In this document: positions 12,541 through 25,317 of the stretch, piece by piece
How positions within the stretch are numbered: the first letter of the stretch is position 1
Layout of the letters: each line of letters begins with the position of its first letter
Origin: Trema orientale
Taxonomy: Eukaryota > Streptophyta > Magnoliopsida > Rosales > Cannabaceae
Assembly (NCBI GenBank): GCA_002914845.1
Contig: JXTC01000136.1
Coordinates: forward strand, 502,663 to 566,662
Length of the DNA stretch: 64,000 nt
Reading direction: 5' to 3'
Translations under genes and position numbers: made by a program
The notes under the pieces: generated by a model
What the model was told of the DNA's origin: nothing
Database searches by the model: none
Seen by the model: the letters and a program-made list of their open reading frames with translations, nothing else

Positions 12541-12947
12541 GGGCCAGTTTAGTATAGTTTTGCTATGTTATAGTTGTACTGTAGTCCTGTTGTAGTTGTG
12601 TTATGAGCAAAAAATAGCTGTGGGAAAAAAAGGTCTAGGCATTTAGTAAATTTAATCTACATAATTATTTTATTGTTTAAAAGTAGCATCTAAGTATTTA
12701 GTAAATTATATATTATGTGTGCTGTAAAGTGAGATTTTAAACAATTTGTATTATGGAAGCAGAATCAGTTTTGAAAAGTAACTCTTGCTTTACTTCTCAA
12801 ATTCTGCTTAAATTGGTGATTATGTAACAACTTTTAGAATCTGCTGACTAAAAGCAAGAACTTGCTAAATGCACTCCACTCTCGATGTCTTTGCTAATTA
12901 TTTTTAAAAGCTAAAAGCAGTAGCCATAATCAATCCCAAACGGGTCC
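12541..12947. mobile_element. hAT-type MITE (about 400 bp)
   Basis: The left end GGGCCAGTTTAGTATAG and the reverse complement of the right end, GGACCCGTTTGGGATTG, resemble the GGGCCCGTTTGG-type ends common to plant hAT MITEs. Inner parts pair partly (AGCAGAATCAG against CTGCTGACTAAAAGC). No open frame. The expected 8-bp target duplication is not clear, so the exact limits are tentative. Confidence 0.5.
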
Positions 12948-13316
12948 TTAAGATTGGAATGAGATTATTTAAAAGTACTGGCCAAAGTTGAAGCTTCACA
13001 AATGTTTTTTTTTTTGGCAAAGATTCTTGAAAACATGGATTATTTTGCAATTTTCAAAAGCTATATGGACAAAAGTGAAAATTTCGAATCTAAAAAAATG
13101 GCGACTTAGTTTTTACGTGTCATCTACCTATACACTAAGTTGTTTCACTATTTGACATCTAATCTTCTTCTCTAACACGTTAAAAATCCAAATGAAATGT
13201 CTAAGAGTTTTGTCTCTTAATATTCCTCTATTTCTTCTTTTTTCTTCTCTCTCTCAAGCTAAAATTTAGAGCTTCTCTTTCTTCTTTACACTAAAATTTC
13301 AGAGTCTCTTTCTTTC

Positions 13317-15574
13317 TGTAAAATCTGGTATTAAAAAGGATTAAAATGGAATTTTTGCACTCAATGGCATAATTGTAATTATTGATTTCTGGAATAAAAT
13401 GTTAAAAATATGTGAATTTAATAATGGGGGGCTACAGTTGTTAAAATTTGTATATAACACTCCAACCTCCTCGTTCTTCTTCACGTGAAGTCCCCCTCTC
13501 TCTCTAATTTTGTTTTTTTTTTTTTAAACTGAGCCCTTACCGAAGCTCGCCGACACGCTACCGCCCATCCACTAGCCAGACGCACTGCACCGCGTTCCTC
13601 CCCAGCCGCCGATGAACCAGCACCTGCCCAGCGAACCGCCGCCGCTCGCCGGAGATCGGGGACCCCGAAGCCAACGCCACCTTCTCAGTTTTTCGGGCCG
13701 TAGATTCTCCGTCGGCCCTCCGTTTGACTCAACTCCAGTACCGTTGGGTTCGTCTCATCCCTGCCGTCATTTTCCGACCACCCACATTCGCTAACTCAGC
13801 TTCGGTGAGAAGTTGGTTACTGTAGCAATATTTTATTATTAAATTTTGTGGTATTTTTATAATTATTTCAGAATTGAATTATTTTGCCCGAGAAAATTAA
13901 TTATCGAATTGGAAAAAATGGCATTTTTCTAAATAATTCCAAAATGTGTTATTTTTAAAATTTTCATATTTTTGAGCCCATTTGATTCTCGGGACATCGA
14001 AACTGAGTTCTGACTCCGAATTTGGACTCAGTGAGGTCGGGACATGAATTTTGATATAAAATACCACTATGTTTCGTTGTGAAACGAAAATTAGAATTTC
14101 GTGATAAAAAATTGCACGTTTTGCGTGCCACAGGCCAGTCCCGCACCGGGACCCATTTTTGATAAACTATCTGTCTAACCCAGTATTTTTGGGTACTCTG
14201 AATTCACTGGTGACCTCCGTTTATCAATCTGAGGCTCCGTTTGGAAATTCACACTTTCAAGTGAACGTGTCGAGATCCAGAAACGACTGTCTGAGCAACC
14301 AGGTGACCAATTGAGGACTTTTCTAGCGTCGTTAGCTCGGTATAACTACCATTTCGAGGTAGGGGATTCAATTGCCTTGTTTTCTATTATTTTCATTAAA
14401 ATTGGAATTTATTGTGAAAAGTGAAATTTCGTGATTTTATTAAATTAAATTGTTTGAATAATTATTTTAGTGAACCGTGAACTTGTGAAACATTGTGGAC
14501 TGCTCTAGATATTTTACATATGATTTTTTACACGTTTTATACTTGGGATTTGATTAAACCATAGGAATTGTACTATTGGATTTATTTAAAAATCAGAACA
14601 TGTCTGGAATATTACTGCATGGTTGTTTATACTGCTTATCGTATTGCACATACCATAGGATCATACATGAGGTCCATCTTAGGCATCGCGGTGTTTAGTG
14701 GGTGGCCATTGTTCCTGCCCTCGGTGAGAGCCTAGAAACCTGCGCGAGATTTTTCTGATTACCCCTATTTGGTAGGTGTAGGCATTCAGTTGCCCCTCCG
14801 GTTCGGTAGGATTAGACACATGGGTATCCCTATGGTTTTCTGAGATTAGGTATCAGGCAGAGAGTACTCAGTATATATAGTACGAGTTACTCTGGTTCGT
14901 GATGAGAGGATGTGAGCTCATGGGATTGTTTGATTTGTGATATGTGCACTATGGATTATTTATCTGATTTCTCTTTATCAGTTTTGAATATGATTTCAGT
15001 TGGTGATTTCAACTCGTATTTGATTTAGTATATTGCGACATTGTTTTCGAGATAACTAAACATGCATATAATTTGTAAATGAACATTTTCCCAAAAAGGT
15101 AATTGGGTATCCCACTGGGCAGTTCATGCTCACCGACCCTATTCTCCCTCTCAGATAGTGCTCAGGGTAACTTCGGAAACTCAGGAGCAGATCAGTGAGA
15201 AGCAGCTTATTTATCAACTAGTTAGTAAGTGTGTAAGATAGTACTGTTTACTTTTTTAGCTTGTATTAAATAATTAAAGGGCCCCTTACACGGACTCAGT
15301 CTGTATAATTACTATGCTGAATTGTGAGACTGCTGATAATGATACTTGGTTTGTTTTTAATAAACTTCATTAATAATCTATGTCTAATGGTGATCATAAA
15401 ACTGTGAGATTTATAATTTGAATTAATTTTATGAACGTTTATAAAAGCTGTCGTTTTTGAACTAGTGTCTTTTTTCTTAAAAATTGAAGTTTCTAAAATT
15501 TTCTAAAACAAATAATGAAATTTTCATTTGTGAAATTCTTTTTCTGCTACTGGCCCGGAGTTTGGGTCGTGACA
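13317..15574 (+). repeat. 5' LTR of the Gypsy element
   Basis: About 2258 bp, from TGTAAAATCTGG to GGGTCGTGACA. The start matches the 3' LTR start at 22609 (TGTAAAATCTAG) and the two copies align up to 14591. The right border is set by the primer binding site eight bases further on. It contains a CT-rich, GC-richer patch near 13470-13800 that also occurs in the 3' copy. Confidence 0.85.
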
Positions 15575-15582
15575 AAAATTTT

Positions 15583-15594
15583 TGGTATTAGAGC
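15583..15594 (+). other. primer binding site for initiator methionine tRNA
   Basis: TGGTATTAGAGC, one change from the usual plant TGGTATCAGAGC, lies eight bases after the LTR end. It confirms the element orientation and marks where minus-strand DNA synthesis was primed. Confidence 0.8.
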
Positions 15595-15728
15595 GGATGT
15601 TTATCTACCTAGGATGTGACACCATTAGATTAGTTTGAAATTAGTTTTCAAAAAAAAAATGAAAAAATGTTTGAAAATCAGCATCATTGTCTCACTAACA
15701 CCTTGGTATATTTATACAGACTTATAAG

Positions 15729-16572
15729 ATGCCTCCGAGAAGAAGAGTACCGAGGCAAGAGCCAAGAACTAATATTCCTCCACCATAATGAGGAATTCCG
15801 AAACCATTAGCAGATTTGTAAGATGCTATACGGGAAATACCAGGACTGGGAGCTCAACGAGACCCTGAGGCTCGACAGGCTAGCTTTTTCAAGGACTATA
15901 TTAAGTTAAGTCCACCTACGTTTGATGGTAAACTAGACTCCACTGCAGTTGAGAAGTGGCTGAGAGAAATCAAGAGAATCTTTGCAACCATTGGGACGCC
16001 TGCTGAGTTCCAAGTGGTCTTTGCTACGTACAAATTGGCTAATGAAGCAATTAACTGGTGGGAAACAGTCAAGCTATTGAGACAGGAGATGGGTATCACA
16101 TGGGATATTTTTGAGGGATTGTTCAGAGATCAGTACGCTAATGCTAGTCATAGATTTTGCTATGATTAGAGAGTACGAACGACTGAAATAAGGTGATATG
16201 ACTGTGAGTGAGTACTACATCCGATTCATGGAACTGGCACAATATGCATATGCTCCGATAGACCCTACACTACAGATTGTAAAATTTATGGAATCTCTGA
16301 GGCCAGCCATCCTGAAAAAGATTGTTACTCAGCACTTTGACAACATGGTTGATCTGGTAGCCACAGTACAGAAAGCTGAAGCAGTTCTTGATGACAAGTC
16401 GGCTATGAGGAACAAAAACAAGAAGAAAGCCAGTAAGAGGAACAAAGGATCTCAGAATAGCGGAAACATTGCTACTCATGGTTCATTTGGTAGAGTGAGA
16501 TTCAATCCTTATGGCTGTTATAATTGTGGCCATCCAGGCCATAAGCGAAGTGAGTGCCCTCTTCAGATGTAG
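15729..16572 (+). pseudogene. Gypsy gag remnant
   Basis: Begins with ATG and MPPRRRVPRQEP, then meets two consecutive stops at about 15786-15791. The gag core continues (FKDYIKLSPPTFDGK, then WLREIKRIFATIG), with further breaks near 16160. An open stretch 16198-16572 carries the retrotransposon gag region and a CCHC zinc knuckle, CYNCGHPGHKRSEC, at 16516-16557. The region after it, to about 16830, is low-complexity linker with stops. Not translatable as one protein. Confidence 0.85.
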
Positions 16573-19500
16573 AAGCCTTCTTTTACTCAAGGAGGACCAC
16601 AAGGTAATAAATCTGGTTCAGCTCCATACTAGAACACCCAGGTGAGACTGCAGCAATCCTGTAGTGCTTCTCACGCCTTCACATCCGCTCAGCCTTTCTT
16701 TCTAACACCAGTATCGTCCACAGAGTTTTACTCAGAACTTTGAGACTCCTCAAGCTTCTGGTAACCAAGGAAGACGTGCATATACTAGCACCGGTGCTAG
16801 AGCTAGTAGCAGCTGACCTGGTCAGGAAAAAGAAACAAAGGGAAGGAAAAAGTTTCTGGTCAAGCCTTCACTGTCACCGGAATGGAGGATGCTCGTGAAC
16901 AGCCTGGCAAGGGAGTCATTGACGGTATGATTCTCATTTCACACTTTTGGGCTCATGTTTTGTTTGATACTGGTGCTACCCATTCCTTTATATCTCTGCT
17001 GTTTGCTCAATTATTAGGATTGGAATGTTCTGTGTTGGATTCTATTTTGACTTTGGGTACATCAATGGGTGGAGTAGCTGAAGTCACTACTGTGTGTTGT
17101 GATTGCCTTACTTTGATTGATGGTAAAGAACTGTTAGCTGATTTGATTGTGTTACCTTTATAACAATTTGATGTGATTCTCGTTATGGATTGGTTATTCA
17201 AATATCGACCTACACTTGATTGTTTCAAAAAGAGAGTTACTCCTTTTCTTGAAGATGGATCCCATATTGTTTATCAAGTTCAATTGAATCCTTTAAAACC
17301 AAGTCTGATTTTGATAGCATACATGGGTGGAAAAAAAAGAAACTCGAGTATTACGGAAATTTGTTTGCCATCAGTGGTGATATGAGAACTGTCGATCAAC
17401 ACCCAAGGATATCAGTGGTTAGTGAGTTTTTAGATATTTTTTCGGAGGATTTACCAGGGCTACCACCTAACAGGGTGATTGAGTTCTGTATTGATTTGAT
17501 TCCTGGAGCCCAACCTATTTCTATTCCAGCCTATCGCATGGCTTCAGCAGAAATGACTAAGTTGAAAAGTCAGCTGGATGATCTTTTGTTAAAGAGATTC
17601 ATCAAGAATAGTACTTCTCTATGGGGTGCTTCTGTATTGTTTGCCAAGAAAGCTGATGGTACACTCAAACTTTGTGTAGATTATAGAAGATTAAATCAGG
17701 TTACTGTAAAGAACAAGTATCCTTTGCAAGGATAGATGAGTTGTTTGACCAACTCGGTGGATCCAGATTTTTCTCCAAGATCGATCTAAGATCGGGTTAC
17801 CACCAGTTGAAGATTCGAGAAGAGAACATATTGAAAACTGTATTCAGGACTCGTTATGGCCACTTTGAGTTCCTGGTTATATCGTTTGGTCTGACTAACG
17901 CACCTGCAACATTCATGGATATCATGAACAGAATTTTCAGACCTTATTTGGATCAGTTTGTAGTTGTCTTCATTGATGATATCTTGAAATACTCGAAGAC
18001 TCGAGAAGAGCATGCTGAACATTTGAGGACTGTACTTCAAATTTTGAGAGATCATCAACTTTATGCCAAGAGATCCAAATGTAACTTTTAGACGATAGAA
18101 GTGAAATTCTTAGGGCACGTGATTTCTCAAGAAGGTATTTTAGTTAATCTTGCTAAGATAGAATCTGTTCTAAAGTGGGAAAGACTGAAGAATATAATAG
18201 AAATAAGAAGTTTCCTCGGCTTAGCAAGCTCTTATCGTTGTTTTATAGAGAATTTCTCAAGAATTGCCTTACCTTTGACGAAATTAACAAGAAAAGATGT
18301 TAAGTTCATTTGAGATGATGATTGTGAAGAAGCTTTCATGGAACTGAAGAAGAAATTGACAATTGCACCTGTTCTTACTATTCCTAACAGTAATGAACCA
18401 TATATCGTGCACACTGATGCTTCAAGTTCTGGACTGGGATGTGTCTTGATGCAGAATGGTAAGGTAATGGCTTATGCTTCTCGTCAGTTGAAGCCACATG
18501 AGAAGAATTACCTTACCCATGATCTAGAACTTACAGCGGTGATTTTTGCTCTTAAGATTGGGTGATATTACCTGTATGGTGTAAAATTTGACGTATTTTC
18601 CGAACACAAGAGCTTAAAATATCTCTTCACTCAGCATGATCTGAACCTGAGACAACATAGATGGGTTGAATACACGGAAGACTATGACTTCAAACTGCAG
18701 TACCATTCTGGCAAAACCAATATTGTAGCTGATGCTTTGAGTAGTAAACCTCATGGTATATTAGCTGCACTTATTTTTCAGGGTTGGAAGAACTAAGTAG
18801 CAATTGGTGATTATAATTTGCAGTATTTCGAGACTGACAAAACTGCTTGTCTAAGTAATGTTGTGGCCACTCCAGCACTTCTCCTGACAGTATAGCAAGG
18901 TCAATGGTAAAATCAAGAGTTGAGAGCGATCTGGAATCAACTCGAAAGTGGTGAACAACTGGAAGGTTAGAGTACAAATAGAGAAGAATTTGTACTTTTC
19001 AGAGGAAAGCTAGTTGTAGCTAATGATCCTTATCTTAGAGAGACTATTCTCATTGAAGCTTATAAATCCAAGTTTGCTATACATCCTGGTAGTACAAAGA
19101 TGTATCATGATCTAAAAAGACAGTATTGGTGGAAATGTATGAAACGTGGCGTAGCTACATTTGTGGCTAAGTGCATGACTTATCAACAAGTTAAGGCAGA
19201 ACACCAGAGATCATCTGGATTGCTACAACCTTTACCCATACCAGAGTGGAAATGGAATAAGATCACAATGGACTTTGTGATGGGTTTGCCAATGACTTGG
19301 AGAAAGAACGATGTAGTTTGGGTGATTGTTGATTGGATGACAAAGACTGCTCATTTGGTATCGATCAGGTCTGATTTTTCACTCAATAAGCTTAGTCGTC
19401 TCTACATTGATAACATTGTTCGATTGCATGGAGTGCAATCAAGCATAATTTCTGACAGAGACCCAAGATTTACATCAAAGTTCTAGAGAGCTTTGCAAAG

Positions 19501-20322
19501 AGCTTTGGGAACAGAACTGAATCTCAGTACAACTTATCATTCTCAAACAGATGGCCAATCTGAAAGGATTATTTAGATTCTAGAGGACATGCTTCGCTCT
19601 TGTATAATGGATTTTGGTGGAAGCTGGGATGATCACCTGTCATTAGTGGAGTTTACTTACAACAACAACTACCAAACTAGTCTTAGCATGGCTCCATATG
19701 AGGTACTGTATAGGAGACCATGTAGATCACTCTTGTGTTAGGCTGGTGCAGAGTAATGTGTTACTTTTGGGTCAGAATTGATACAAGAGACTACTGAGAA
19801 GATTGCTAAGATTCGGGAAAGATTCAAGGTTATGCAAAGTCATTAGAAAAGCTATGCGAACCCAAAAAGTGCAGGTATTTGGACCTAACACTTAGGACAA
19901 AAAAATATATGCATGCAAACTGTGGAAAAACATATGATCACATTATGAATGCAGCGAAAAAATAGCAGATTTAGGTTTTAAAATTTTTACATGAAAACAG
20001 TTTCATAACCATATAACATACATGCATCTAATACAGGATCATGTATAACATAAATCAAATCTAGATGCATAAACCCTAGAGATGAAATTAGGGTTTACCT
20101 CTTGTAGCGTGCTCCTCTTTGATCTCATTGTTAATGGTGATCAAATCTCCAACCCTAAATCTTCTTGTCTATGCTCTTGCTCTTGGTTGAAGAGGTGAGT
20201 GGGCACCAAGTTGAATCCTATATTGAAGAACGATCAAGAACACCTTCTTGATCTTTTGGAATACTGGAATGTGAGAATAGAACATGAGGTTGCAAGAAAC
20301 TTTTTCTCTTCTCTCTTAGACT

Positions 20323-20717
20323 CTATTTGGTAGGAGGGAAGAAGAGTAGGAAGGATGGAGAGTGTAGGAAGGAAGAAGAATCTGAAGGAGGGATAGGAGA
20401 ATAATAATCCCTTCAATTGTTTGGTAGAAAGGATGGAGAGTTTTTATTTGTAAAATTACTATATTATTTATTTTAACTTTTTAAAATTAATTGACTTGAT
20501 GGGTAAATTTGTCAATTCATATTTTTTTTTTTAATTTTCTCCAATCCTTCCAATTTGGGAGGATGAATTTTTGTGGATTTGGAGGGAGACCCTCTCCCTC
20601 CACTTCTCCTCTCCCTCCTTCTCTCCTTCCTATCAAACACAAGATTGGAGCTCTCCCTTCATCCCTCTCCCTCCACCCCTCTCCATCTCTCCAAAAATTC
20701 CCTCTACCAAACATAGC
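20323..20717. mobile_element. hAT-type MITE nested in the solo LTR
   Basis: Left end CTATTTGGTAGGAGGGA; the reverse complement of the right end reads GCTATGTTTGGTAGAGGGA. The arms are rich in GGAGGGA/TCCCTCC and can pair over more than 100 bases. Flanking octamers CTTAGACT and CTTAGCCT match at 7 of 8 positions, the duplication size of hAT elements. This is the third level of nesting: MITE in solo LTR in Gypsy. Confidence 0.65.
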
Positions 20718-20734
20718 CTTAGCCTAAGGTGGCC

Positions 20735-20738
<4 letters not shown>

Positions 20739-20766
<28 letters not shown>
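20739..20766. repeat. (TC)n microsatellite
   Basis: Uninterrupted TC dinucleotides inside the solo LTR, just beyond the nested MITE. It may mark the CT-rich leader that many LTRs carry. Confidence 0.8.
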
Positions 20767-20769
<3 letters not shown>

Positions 20770-22595
20770 GTGCCATATGCGTGTGACACTGTACGTGTTA
20801 CTGTACAGTTTTTTCTCTCATATATCTTATATGAATGCGGCTCAAAACTGCTAATCCCAGTCCAACTAGGATTGAGCTTATTCTCCAATTTGGGCTTTGG
20901 GTGTATTTTTATAAATATGTCCAACTCATATAACTTATTTATAAAAATACTAACTTCTGTGTAGAATCATTATTTTACACAGTTTCATGAAACTAATTTC
21001 ACAAATACCACTAACTAATTAATGAGCTTTGTTGAGTTAGACAAGGGACCTAATGGATCCAAATAATCTAAGCTCCAATAGTATGATAAATACATAACAA
21101 CTCTTATTATGGTATTTATATAAATACTATTAGTAAAGGAGACACTTCACTAAAGGCCCAATACTGCACTCTTAGATTAGATGTCATGCCTTTTATAGAG
21201 ATTCAATCAACCAACCTTGATTAACCGATCTATCTAGCATATTCTATACTACATATAGAATCCCTATACAATGCCGTAGTTGGATAGGTAAAATTACCGT
21301 AATACCCTTCCAACATATATTTACCTTTAAGTTACCATCTTTCTATCAAGGAATAATGTTGTCAATAATTTTGTTCTCAATGGCCATTTAAATAAAATTA
21401 TTAACCAATTCACAAAGTGGATGGTAAGATCTTAGATTTAATTATTCCATGAATCTTGAAAGACCTTAAAGTGGCATTAATGATAGTGTCCTTAACTATT
21501 TGGTGTTCCCATTAATTCATAAATCATAACCTCCAATATACCAGAGTTTACCTCTTATTTCATAGATGTTAGTCTTTTAACAAATCAAAAGGCTACAACC
21601 TATGAAAGCAAGTCCAGTCAAATATCAAAGATTAAGATCTACATGCTAAGAGCTAGTTTGTGGTAATATAAGAATTGAGTTACGGCACTCCAATTCTTTA
21701 TATTACCTGGTTCAGTTCAATACACATAACTTATTTATGTTGTACAAGTGTTTCTATCAGAATTCAGACACTTCAATAATTTGAGACACATCATTCCTGT
21801 TGAGATAGACAAACACTATAATCTTTAGTAAATAAAATATTCCATATTTATTTACAGATTGTGAACTAATTAATTTAGACTTTGAAAAAGAAATAAGTCT
21901 CCCCCATAATTAACACTTAATCATGTTTGATTCTTTATACACAAATAAAGTCTCGGAATCTTTTTCAGATAAATAAACTATTCAACTGAAATAGTTTAAT
22001 CTAACAAATATCATAATTGCATATAAGAGAAAGTTGTCTACACTAAAAGGGTAAAATTAGAAATCTGCTTTTTAAGACAAATATCCCAACAAAAAGACGC
22101 GAAGTAGAGCTTGAAGTTGGTGATCAAGTATTCTTGAAAGTAACACCAAGACGTGAGATCACTAGATTTGGACTCAAAGGCAAGTTTGCTCCAAGGTATA
22201 TTGGACCATTCGAGATTACTGCTAGGATTGGGCCAGTAGCGTATCGCTTGGATTTGCCACCGCAATTGGACCGAGTGCACAATATTTTTCATGTCTCAAT
22301 GCTCGGAAAGTACGTGCCTGACCCATCACATATTATTTAGTATGTGGAAGTGACATTGCAAGAGGATATAACATATGAGGAACAATCAGTTCGAATACTG
22401 GGAAGAGAGCTCAAAGTACTTCGAAGCAGAAAGATACCACTTGTCAAGGTTCTCTGGCAACACCACAAGGAAGACGAAGCCACTTGGGAGCTTGAAACCA
22501 AAATGTATGAGAAATATTCTCATTTGTTTAATTTTTAACTTGAGGTTGTACTTTGACCCTTGTATTGTATTCGAATTTTGGGACGAAATTCTTTT

Positions 22596-22608
22596 AAGGA
22601 GGGGAGAA
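22596..22608 (+). other. polypurine tract of the Gypsy element
   Basis: AAGGAGGGGAGAA directly precedes the TGTAAAATC start of the 3' LTR. It is the plus-strand primer site and confirms the element's orientation. Confidence 0.85.
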
Positions 22609-23947
22609 TGTAAAATCTAGTATAAAAAAGGATTAAAATGGACTTTTTGCACTCAATGGCACAATTGTAATTATTGATTTCTAGAATAAAATAGTGAAAA
22701 TATCTGAATTTAATAATGGGGGGCTACAATTGTTAAAATTTGCGTATAACCCCCCAGCCTCCTCCTTCTTCTTCACGTGAAGTCCCCCTCTCTCTCTCTA
22801 ATTTTTTTTTCAAAAACTAAGACCTTGCCAAACCTCGCCGACACGTTACCGCCCCTCCACTGGCCAGACGAGCCGCACCGCACTCCTCCCAGTCGTCGAC
22901 TAACCAATGCCGGCCACTCTCGCCGCGAACCGCCGCCACTCGCCGGAGATCGGCGACCCTAAAGCCTATGCCACCTCGGTTTTTCGGCCGTAGCTCCTCC
23001 GTCGGACCTCTATTTGACTCAACTCCAGTATTATTGGACTCGTCTCCTCGTCGCCGTCATTTTTCAACCACCCACGACTGCTAGCTCAGCTCCGACGAGA
23101 AGTTGGTTACTGTAGTAATATTTTATTATTAAATTTTGTGGTATTTTTATAATTATTTTGGACTTGAATTATTTTGCTCGAGAAAATTATACCACGTGAA
23201 AAAAGAGATTGAAACAAGGATAATCATGATTTTAAAGTATTGAAACGGTATCCGTAAGTGCGTTAATTATTAAATTGAAAAAAATGGCATTTTTCTAAAT
23301 AATTCCAAAATGTGGTATTTTAAAATTTTCGGATTTTTGAGCCCATTTGATGCTCGAGACCTCGAAACTGAGTTCTGACTTCGAATTTGGACTCTCTGAG
23401 GTCGGGACATGGATTTTGATATAAATACTACTATGTTTTATTGTGAAACGAAAATTGAAATTTCGTGGCACAAAATTGCATCGTTTTGTGTGCCACGGGT
23501 CGGTCTCACACCGGGACCTATTTTTGGCAAACTATATATCTAACCCAGCATTTTTGGGTGCTCTGAATTCAATGGTAATCTCCGTTTATCAATCTGAGGC
23601 TCCGTTTAGAAATTCACTTTTTCAAGTGAACGTGTCGGGATGCAGAAACAACTGTCTGAGCAACTAGGTTGGCAACTGAGGACTTTTCAGCGTCGTTAGC
23701 TCGGTATACCTACCATTTCGAGGTAGGGGATACAATTTCCTTGTTTTCTATTATTTTCATTAAAATTGGAATTTATTGTGAAAAGTGAAATTTCGTGATT
23801 TTATTAAATTAAATTGTTTGAATAATTATTTTAGTGAACCGTGAACTTGTGAAATATTATAGACTACTTTGGATATTTTACGTATGATTTTGTATAAGTT
23901 TTATAATTGGGATTTGATTAAACCATAGGAATTGTACTATTGGATTT
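22609..23947 (+). repeat. truncated 3' LTR of the Gypsy element
   Basis: Aligns with the 5' LTR from its first base to about 14591, then stops abruptly at about 23947, where Copia coding sequence begins; nearly 1 kb of the LTR is missing. About 80 bases near 23190-23270 (from ACCACGTGAAAAAAGAG on) are absent from the 5' LTR at the equivalent place, an indel between the two copies. Confidence 0.85.
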
Positions 23948-25317
23948 TTATTGTTTCAGATTAAGGGTTTTCATGGAACTGGTGGAATTGGTAGGAATGG
24001 ATATCAACCCAATTCAAATGGTTGTTTTCAATATTATTATCCATATTTAAGATGTGTATTTCATGATCGATGAGGCAGGACTAATTGGTCCAACAACTAT
24101 AGCAAGCCACAGTGCCAACTTTGTGGGAAGTTTGGTCATGTGATTTTAAACTGCGTCTACAGATTTGATAAGTCTTTTCAGGGTGTGTAACATCAATTTC
24201 ATCCTCAGTAAGCTCCAATGCAAGCTATACTGGCTATTCTAGCAACACCGTGGGATACTAACTGGTACCCAGACTCGAGTGCCATAAATCATGTGACTCC
24301 AGACCCCAATAACCTTGTGATTAGTGAAGAATACAATGAGCTAGACAAGATATATGTTGGTAATGAAATAATTCTGACCATTAAATATATTGGCCATACT
24401 TCTTTTTCGTCTTAACTTTCTTTCATAGTTTTTTCCTTAAATAATTTGCTACATATGCTAGATATTACTAAAAATCTCTCAGTGTCTCTAAATTTGTTAA
24501 AGATAATGCAGTATACTTTGAATTTTATTCTAACTCTTGTTTTGTCAAAAAATAGATGATACACCATATTTTGTTGAACAAGAACCTCAAGAATGGTCTT
24601 TATACTTTTTATCACACTCAGCTTTCATTCCTTCTTTATTTGGCAACTCCAACTACAAGTTCAGCATCTAGTCAGTCCACAAATACTACGTCACTTAACA
24701 CTCTTTGTACTTTGTCTTGTACTCAGTCTACTTCTTATGTAAACACTTTGTATAAAGATTGGCATAATCAATTATGACATACATCTACAAGGGTTTTACA
24801 AGTTGTCCTCAGTAATTGTAATCTATCCAACGTTAATAAGATACTGCTTGTTCAACTTGTTGTCTTGGTAAATTGTATAAATTCCCTTTTTCTCATTCTC
24901 AAACTGAGTATACAACACCATTGCAACTTATTCATTCAGATTTATGGGGCCCTTCCCCTACATTATCTTCAAATGGCTATAGATATTACATCTATTTCAT
25001 TGATGCATACTGCGTTTTACATATATTTATCTTTTAAGACAAAAGTTAGATGCTTTCCAAGCTTTACTTAATTTTACATCACAAGCAGAGTTATAACTTA
25101 GTACTTCTCTAAAAATGTTACAAACAGACTGGGATAGGAAAAATCCAGCATTTTCTAATTATCTTACAACTCATGGTATACTACATAAGAATTCTTGTCC
25201 AACCATGCATGAACAAAATGGAACTACAAAACATAAATACATACGCATAGTAGACATTGGTTTAACATTTCTTGCTCATGCTTCCATGCCTTTAACATTA
25301 TGATATGAGGCTTTTTG

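Larger units (their letters stand above)
19870..22091 (-). mobile_element. solo LTR inserted in the Gypsy integrase
   Basis: A 2222-bp segment with TG at one end and CA at the other, flanked by the perfect 5-bp duplication AAAAG (19865-19869 and 22092-22096). Removing it rejoins the integrase reading frame within the reading Tyr-Ala-Asn-Lys-Arg-Arg. On the minus strand it starts TGTTGGGATATTTGTC and ends AATACCTGCA. No primer site, polypurine tract or protein-coding domain is inside, so it is a solo LTR left by LTR-LTR recombination. A hAT-type MITE is nested in it. The LTR resembles the one at 25318-27245 in end structure and in a shared CCTCTTGTAGC motif. Confidence 0.85.
16882..22538 (+). 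pseudogene. Gypsy pol remnant (PR, RT, RNase H, integrase, chromodomain)
   Basis: Protease: LFDTGATHSFIS near 16960. Reverse transcriptase: about 17440-18090, with the catalytic FIDD at 17969-17980. RNase H: about 18330-18760, with [10 protein letters not shown]. Integrase: about 19020-19850, with a zinc finger in which the last Cys is replaced by Tyr (KCMTYQQ), then MDFVMGLP and ISDRDPRF of the catalytic core. Stops lie at 17733, 18089, 18311, 18563, 18893 and 19484, with frame changes between segments. The frame is then cut by the solo LTR at 19870-22091 and resumes at 22097 with the integrase C-terminal domain (GKFAPRYIGPFEI) and a chromodomain-like tail (VLWQHHKEDEATWELE) to the stop at 22536-22538. 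Confidence 0.9.
13317..23947 (+). mobile_element. decayed Ty3/Gypsy chromovirus LTR retrotransposon (Tekay/Del-like)
   Basis: The order is 5' LTR, methionine-tRNA primer site, gag, protease, reverse transcriptase, RNase H, integrase with a chromodomain-like C-terminus, polypurine tract, 3' LTR. The order protease-RT-RH-integrase defines Ty3/Gypsy, and the C-terminal module with long (over 2 kb) LTRs suits the Tekay/Del chromoviruses. The copy is dead: gag and pol hold several stops and frame breaks, pol is split by a solo LTR at 19870-22091, and the 3' LTR is cut off at about 23947. The first 120 bases of the two LTRs differ at about ten positions, so the insertion is old. The host duplication cannot be tested because the right end is lost. 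Confidence 0.9.
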
